Assembly (NCBI GenBank): GCA_000432175.1
Contig: HF989466.1
Coordinates: 17,745-36,333, forward strand
Direction: 5' to 3'
DNA: 18,589 nt
Source: Eubacterium sp. CAG:786
GTDB taxonomy: Bacteria > Bacillota > Clostridia > Oscillospirales > Ruminococcaceae
The notes beneath the pieces were generated by a model. The model worked only from the letters and a program-made list of their open reading frames with translations. It was not told where the DNA came from and ran no database searches. This document shows positions 14,281-18,589 of this stretch, piece by piece. A program made the position numbers and the translations under genes. Within the stretch, counting starts at the first letter, position 1, and each line of letters opens with the position of its first letter.

Positions 14281-16677
14281 ATGTTTGATAAATTCCGATT
14301 AAAGAATATACTGTCGCAGTACAAGCAGAACTTTGTCTCCATGCAGTGGAGTAACGAAAAATACAAATGGGAAGCCGTTAAATGGTTTCAAGGCAATTGG
14401 GATGTTAACGCTTCGGATTTTCCTGAAATGCTCAACCGCTCTCTTGATAAGGCCATGAATCTATTGGACTCCAGCAAAACTTCTCCGAAGCGCATGATTG
14501 TAAGTTTTGCCAAGGCCGCACCGGAAGATGTCCGTTCGATGTTTATTGCCCTGTTTGACGAGAGCAAGGATGTATTTGAGCGAATGAGTGCATTCAAATA
14601 TAATTCTTCCATTCTGCTGGAGAAATACGGAAATGGTGAAGAACAGCACTACCAGTACGAGAAAGCCATCAGCACCTATCTTTGGCTGCGTTATCCAGAC
14701 AAATACTACATCTACGATATTGACGACGCCAAAACCGTCGCAAGCGAGCTGGAGGCGGATTATCGCTTTAAAAGAGGCGCTTACTCTGATAATATCCGCA
14801 ACTTTCTGCGGTTCTATGATGAAATCAGTCTGGCATTGAAAGAGGACACAGAGCTCGTCAATCTGTTTCGGTCGCAGCTGACTGACTCCTGCTATCCTGA
14901 CCCTGAACTCAAAACACTGACCATCGATGTAGTATTTTATATAAGCAAATTTTACGCTCAGAAAAAGAATAATGATGAAATCACAAACAGCTGGTATGGA
15001 GTTGAGTTTGACCCCGGAATTACTATTGAAGAATGGAGCAAACTACTAAGAAAAGAATCCGTTTTCACTACAAGTTCACTTGAAATAATGAAGCGCTTTA
15101 AAGATTGCGGCGGAATGGCTTCCTGTACACAGTTGGCGGTAAAATATGGGGAAACAAATAACTTTTATAATTCAGGTTCAGTGGCTTTGGCACAGCGTGT
15201 CTGTGAAGCAACGGGTATAGAACCGCAGAAAAGAAAAGATGGTTCAACGCAATGGTGGACAGTTCTTTATACTGGGCGTGATGCAATGTCTGATGAAGAT
15301 GGCACTTTCATCTGGAAACTTAGAGATGAACTTTCCCAGGCTCTGGATATGACCGATTTAAGCCAAATCAGGCTATATGTTTCCTCTGACCCAATCAAGG
15401 GCGACTGCGGTTACTGGTGGCTTAATGCAAACCCTAAAATATGGAGTTTTTCCGATATTGCTGTTGGCGAAGAACAATCGTACACTCTTTTTAGTAATAA
15501 TGGGAATAAACGTCGTATCTTTCAGAATTTTCTGAACGCAAAAGCCGGCGACAAAATAATCGGGTATGAATCAAATCCGGTAAAGCAAATCGTGGCACTC
15601 GGAACCGTAAGCGCCGGACAGGACGGAGAAAAGATAATCTTCAGAAAACTTGAGGGGCTTGCTAACCCTATTGATTATTCCTCTCTCAAAGAATGCCCTG
15701 AACTCCAGAATATTGAGTATTTCCGTAATCCACAGGGCAGCCTTTTCAAACTTACAAAAGACGAGTATGAGTTCATTCTCGACTTAATACGTGAGGCAAA
15801 TCCAATAGCCGGAGAAAAGCCTGCAAATGCCTATACTAAAAGTGACTTCCTTGAGGAAGTTTACATGAACGAAAAGCAATACAATGCTCTTGTGACTTTG
15901 CTGGTTCATAAGAAGAACATTATTCTGCAGGGTGCCCCTGGTGTTGGTAAGACCTTTGCTGCAAAACGACTTGCTTGGTCTGTGATGGGTGAAAAAGATG
16001 ACAACCGTATTGAATTCGTCCAGTTTCATCAGAACTATACCTACGAGGATTTTATAATGGGCTACAAGCCCGCCGAAAATGGGTTTGAACTTAAGAATGG
16101 CATTTTTTATCGTTTCTGTCAGAAAGCCGCAAATTCTCCTGACAAGGATTTCTTCTTTATCATCGATGAAATTAACCGTGGCAATCTGAGTAAGATTTTC
16201 GGCGAATTACTCATGCTGATTGAAAAGGATTACCGAGGAACTAAGGCAACATTGGCATACAACGGTCTTCCCTTCTCAGTCCCCAGGAACTTGTATATTA
16301 TCGGTATGATGAACACGGCAGACCGAAGTCTTGCTATGATAGACTATGCACTCCGGCGCCGTTTCAGTTTCTTTGAGGTTGAACCTGGCTTTGCTTCCGA
16401 AGGCTTTATACACTACCAGAATAGCCTTAACAGCGAAACGCTGAACAGGGTGATATTGAAAATCAAAGAACTTAACCGTGAAATCGCCGCAGACAAATCT
16501 CTCGGTAGTGGTTTCTGCATAGGGCACAGTTATTTCTGCGGGCAGGATAACTACTCAGATGAATGGATACGCAATGTCATTGATTATGACATTATACCTA
16601 TGTTGAGTGAATACTGGTTTGACGACATCAACAAGCTGAAGCGTTGGAAGTCAATACTACAAGGTGTATTTGAATGA
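14281..16677 (+). CDS. mcrB: McrB-type AAA+ GTPase with EVE domain, modification-dependent restriction (798 aa)
   Basis: This is a multidomain restriction motor. The N-terminal region (about 1-215) is helical and unassigned. A second segment (about 245-345) contains GGMASCTQLAVKYG and may be a helix-turn-helix-like module. An EVE (PUA-like) domain begins at Y378-W-W and includes NANPKIW and AGDKIIGYE (about 378-505); EVE domains bind modified bases. The AAA+ domain (about 529-798) has Walker A GAPGVGKT (551-558), D629-E-I-N-R-G, and N678-T-A-D-R682. The NTAD motif is the McrB signature linked with GTP use. It has GAGGTGG ahead of the ATG, 11 bases after hsdR, and overlaps mcrC by 4 bases. The recognised modification is unknown. 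Confidence 0.92.
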   Translation: MFDKFRLKNILSQYKQNFVSMQWSNEKYKWEAVKWFQGNWDVNASDFPEMLNRSLDKAMNLLDSSKTSPKRMIVSFAKAAPEDVRSMFIALFDESKDVFERMSAFKYNSSILLEKYGNGEEQHYQYEKAISTYLWLRYPDKYYIYDIDDAKTVASELEADYRFKRGAYSDNIRNFLRFYDEISLALKEDTELVNLFRSQLTDSCYPDPELKTLTIDVVFYISKFYAQKKNNDEITNSWYGVEFDPGITIEEWSKLLRKESVFTTSSLEIMKRFKDCGGMASCTQLAVKYGETNNFYNSGSVALAQRVCEATGIEPQKRKDGSTQWWTVLYTGRDAMSDEDGTFIWKLRDELSQALDMTDLSQIRLYVSSDPIKGDCGYWWLNANPKIWSFSDIAVGEEQSYTLFSNNGNKRRIFQNFLNAKAGDKIIGYESNPVKQIVALGTVSAGQDGEKIIFRKLEGLANPIDYSSLKECPELQNIEYFRNPQGSLFKLTKDEYEFILDLIREANPIAGEKPANAYTKSDFLEEVYMNEKQYNALVTLLVHKKNIILQGAPGVGKTFAAKRLAWSVMGEKDDNRIEFVQFHQNYTYEDFIMGYKPAENGFELKNGIFYRFCQKAANSPDKDFFFIIDEINRGNLSKIFGELLMLIEKDYRGTKATLAYNGLPFSVPRNLYIIGMMNTADRSLAMIDYALRRRFSFFEVEPGFASEGFIHYQNSLNSETLNRVILKIKELNREIAADKSLGSGFCIGHSYFCGQDNYSDEWIRNVIDYDIIPMLSEYWFDDINKLKRWKSILQGVFE
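15853..15867 (+). promoter_or_regulatory. Possible internal ribosome site and start for a short McrB form
   Basis: GAGGAAG (15853-15859) lies before an in-frame ATG at 15865 (codon 529 of mcrB), exactly at the edge of the AAA+ domain. Initiation here would give a 270-residue GTPase without the DNA-reading part, resembling the short McrB form made from an internal start in E. coli. The bases also encode Glu-Glu-Val, so chance is not excluded. Confidence 0.4.
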
Positions 16678-17741
16678 CAAAAGATAAGAATATCTTTATA
16701 AAAAACATATACTATATGCTTTCGTATGCATTCACGTCGTTGAATCAGGGCGAATATGAGAATATTGCGGCCGAGGAATTTGAAAATATACACAGCCTTT
16801 TTGCCGCTATTCTTGCTAAAGGCATAGGTAAACAGATAAAACAAGGGCTTTTTCGGGATTACATAAATTTTCAGATAAATGCTGCTTCTGTTAAAGGGAA
16901 AATCAATATTCAGGGCAGCATTCAAAATATCTTAAGCAGAAAACGTGTTCTGACATGCGAGTATGATGAGCTTTCCGAGAATAATATATTCAACCAGATA
17001 CTTAAAACGACTGTCATGCTTCTGCTTAATCATGAAAATGTGCAGCCAGACTCCAAGAGTGTTCTGAAAAAGGAAATGCTGTTTTTCTCGAACGTAGACC
17101 TGATTGATCCGGTATCAATCAGGTGGTCAGGAATACGCTTTCACAAAAACAATAGCACTTACCGTATGCTCATAATTCTGTGTCAGTTCATTATTGAGGG
17201 AATGCTCCTTACTACAGATTCAGGCGAGTATAGATTGGCTTCTTTCTTAAATGAGCAACGCATGAACCGCCTATTTGAAAAGTTCATACTTGAATACTAT
17301 ATCAAAGAATGGCCGACTATAAAATCAGCTGCTTCTCAAGTTCCATGGTCTCTTGATGATGGAATGAGCGAAATGCTCCCGGTTATGCAAACCGACGTTT
17401 CGCTTCAGAAAAATAATACTGTACTCATTATTGACGCAAAATATTATAGTCGCACAACTCAGAATAACTTTGGAAAAAATACGATACACTCCAACAACCT
17501 GTATCAGATCTTTACTTATGTAAAGAACCGTGACTATCAATTCGGAGACAAGCCGCACAAAGTTTCAGGCATGCTTCTATACGCCAAGACTGATGAGAAT
17601 ATTATCCCCGACAATGTATATCAGATGCATGGAAACCAAATAACAGTCAGGACTCTTGATTTAAGCATGGATTTTTCCGAAATCAGGAAGCAGCTCGATT
17701 CAATTGCCAAGGAACATTTTGAATCGTTGATTGCAAATTGA
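16674..17741 (+). CDS. mcrC: McrC endonuclease subunit of the McrBC system (355 aa)
   Basis: McrC binds the McrB hexamer, stimulates its GTPase, and cuts DNA. The N-terminal half contains INFQINAASVKGKINIQGSI, a typical McrC segment with the RGKI-like turn. The C-terminal PD-(D/E)XK nuclease shows D241 in MQTDVSL and D254-A-K256 in IIDAKYYS, followed by NLYQIFTYV with the conserved Q and Y. All catalytic residues expected for McrC are present, and the length of about 350 residues is normal. The ATG overlaps the mcrB stop (ATGA), so translation is coupled and subunit ratios are linked. It is the last gene of the operon; no clear intrinsic terminator follows it. Confidence 0.93.
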   Translation: MTKDKNIFIKNIYYMLSYAFTSLNQGEYENIAAEEFENIHSLFAAILAKGIGKQIKQGLFRDYINFQINAASVKGKINIQGSIQNILSRKRVLTCEYDELSENNIFNQILKTTVMLLLNHENVQPDSKSVLKKEMLFFSNVDLIDPVSIRWSGIRFHKNNSTYRMLIILCQFIIEGMLLTTDSGEYRLASFLNEQRMNRLFEKFILEYYIKEWPTIKSAASQVPWSLDDGMSEMLPVMQTDVSLQKNNTVLIIDAKYYSRTTQNNFGKNTIHSNNLYQIFTYVKNRDYQFGDKPHKVSGMLLYAKTDENIIPDNVYQMHGNQITVRTLDLSMDFSEIRKQLDSIAKEHFESLIAN

Positions 17742-17899
17742 CATATTCCCCTATACGCACCACCCACACCCCGCGCTCCACCAAACCGCAAAACAAAGCC
17801 AGACATTGCTTGAAACGGCTCGTGCCACGTTGAGTGCGTGGTGTCGATGTCAAGGAAAGAAACACAGAATGCTCAGTAAATGATCTGGAGGGATTTATA
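17742..17899. other. Intergenic stretch after mcrC, compositionally odd
   Basis: The first half (17748-17800) is C-rich on the plus strand, with an ACGCACCACCCACACC run. Near 17822-17840 there is a weak CCACG/CGTGG hairpin without a T-run. I see no gene I can support. It may be the edge of the inserted defence segment or the relic of an older element. Confidence 0.3.
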
Positions 17900-17944
17900 A
17901 TGTTAGTTAAGGACATTAATTTTCCGGCATGCACAATAATATAA
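17900..17944 (+). CDS. 14-codon reading frame with strong ribosome site, leader peptide or gene relic
   Basis: GGAGGG (17887-17892) sits 7 bases before an ATG that opens a 14-residue peptide, MLVKDINFPACTII, ending at TAA 17942-17944. The peptide is followed 8 bases later by the -35 of the next promoter. It could be the surviving start of a gene cut by rearrangement, or a real small peptide. I do not recognise it and see no promoter of its own. Confidence 0.3.
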   Translation: MLVKDINFPACTII

Positions 17945-17952
17945 AATAACGC

Positions 17953-17981
17953 TTGAAAATCTCGCCAGAAGCTGATATAAT
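17953..17981 (+). promoter_or_regulatory. Sigma-A type promoter of the GH27 gene
   Basis: TTGAAA (17953-17958), a 17-base spacer and TATAAT (17976-17981). Transcription should start near 17988, leaving a leader of about 30 bases that carries AAGGAGA (18004-18010) 6 bases before the ATG. Confidence 0.8.
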
Positions 17982-18016
17982 ACTATATATAATTTCATCG
18001 ACCAAGGAGATAATTT

Positions 18017-18589
18017 ATGCCAAAATATAACTGCGACTACGTTAAGACTCCCCCTATGGGCTGGAACAGCTGGGACTGCTACGGCGCCGCCGTAAACGAA
18101 GCGACGATCCGTGCAAACGCTGATTTCATGGCAAAGCACCTGAAACAATTCGGCTGGGAATATATCGTCGTTGACATTCAGTGGAGCAACCCAATTGCCA
18201 GGAACCACGAATATCAGCCGTTCACAGAACTCTGCATGGACGAGTTTTCCAGGCTGGTCCCGGCCGTGGAGCGCTTCCCTTCTGCCGAGGGTGGAAAGGG
18301 CTTCGCGCCGCTGGCTGAATACGTTCACTCGCTGGGGCTGAAGTTCGGCATTCACATCATGCGCGGAATTCCCCGTCAGGCCGTGCACCGCAACACCGCG
18401 ATAAAGGGTACTTCCAGAACTGCCCGCGAGATAGCCAAAACTGCCAGCATATGCCAGTGGAACACCGACATGTACGGCGTGGACCCCGAAAAAGAGGGCG
18501 CCCGCGAATACTACGACAGCATTTTCGAGCTTTACAGTTCCTGGGGCGTTGACTTTATCAAGGTTGACGACATCTGCCGCGAGTTACCA
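18017..18589 (+). CDS. GH27 glycoside hydrolase, alpha-galactosidase-like, 5' part only (191 codons seen)
   Basis: This is the N-terminal half of a family 27 (clan GH-D) TIM-barrel enzyme that removes terminal alpha-galactose, or in some members beta-L-arabinopyranose, from plant oligosaccharides. The opening TPPMGWNSWDCYG (11-23) is the family hallmark. Further barrel strands are YIVVDIQW (49-56) and KFGIHIMRGIPR (109-120). IKVDDI (181-186) follows, in which D184 should be the catalytic nucleophile. The acid/base residue lies beyond the window. There is no signal peptide, so it acts in the cytosol on imported oligosaccharides. A good promoter and ribosome site precede it. It is probably host metabolism unrelated to the defence operon. 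Confidence 0.9.
   Translation, partial: MPKYNCDYVKTPPMGWNSWDCYGAAVNEATIRANADFMAKHLKQFGWEYIVVDIQWSNPIARNHEYQPFTELCMDEFSRLVPAVERFPSAEGGKGFAPLAEYVHSLGLKFGIHIMRGIPRQAVHRNTAIKGTSRTAREIAKTASICQWNTDMYGVDPEKEGAREYYDSIFELYSSWGVDFIKVDDICRELP

Noticed and set aside
17683..17934. Minus-strand 83-codon frame spanning the mcrC 3' end and the intergenic region
   Set aside because: No ribosome site, partly antisense to mcrC, no recognisable domain; its existence reflects the C-rich stretch.

Overview
The window looks like chromosomal DNA of a low-to-mid GC Firmicute, most likely an anaerobic gut Clostridium-type bacterium (Oscillospiraceae/Ruminococcus-like is my best guess). The reasons are strong AGGAGG-type ribosome sites, frequent ATGA stop/start overlaps, TTGAAA-17-TATAAT promoters, a Clostridia-type siphophage replication module and a cytosolic GH27 alpha-galactosidase. 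The taxon is inferred; no rRNA or marker gene is present.

Region 1 (about 1-6205, all minus strand) is part of a prophage. In transcription order it holds a sigma-70 region-4-like protein, a DUF4406/DUF7768-like protein, an AEP-type primase fused to an SF3 (D5/P4-type) helicase, a VRR-NUC nuclease, an SNF2-type helicase, a small unknown protein, a DUF1492-like late regulator and an HNH endonuclease. Beyond the HNH gene is a GC-rich non-coding stretch where the cos site and the small terminase gene are expected, so the module runs off the left edge. No polymerase, repressor or integrase is seen.

Region 2 (6206-6767) is a 562-base intergenic stretch dense in structure. It has a minus-strand intrinsic terminator whose loop is complementary to a nearby inverted repeat, two pairs of CTGCAA direct repeats around a possible promoter, a 12-bp hairpin, AATGTTA repeats, and the strong promoter of the next operon.

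Region 3 (6665-17741, plus strand) is a compact seven-gene defence operon: hsdM, hsdS, a TIR-domain gene, a 130-residue unknown gene, hsdR, an mcrB with an EVE domain, and mcrC. Gaps are 16 bases or less, or the genes overlap, so one promoter probably drives all. A type I restriction-modification enzyme (unmodified DNA), an EVE-McrBC modification-dependent enzyme (modified DNA) and a probable TIR NADase effector would thus be co-expressed. The TIR gene and the unknown gene sit between hsdS and hsdR, the position where guard toxins such as the PrrC anticodon nuclease occur in other type I loci. They are much more AT-rich than hsdM and hsdR, which suggests a swapped-in accessory module. This is the best candidate for an undescribed system here.

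Region 4 (17742-18589) is a short odd intergenic stretch with a 14-codon reading frame, a good promoter, and the 5' part of a GH27 glycoside hydrolase gene that continues past the right edge.
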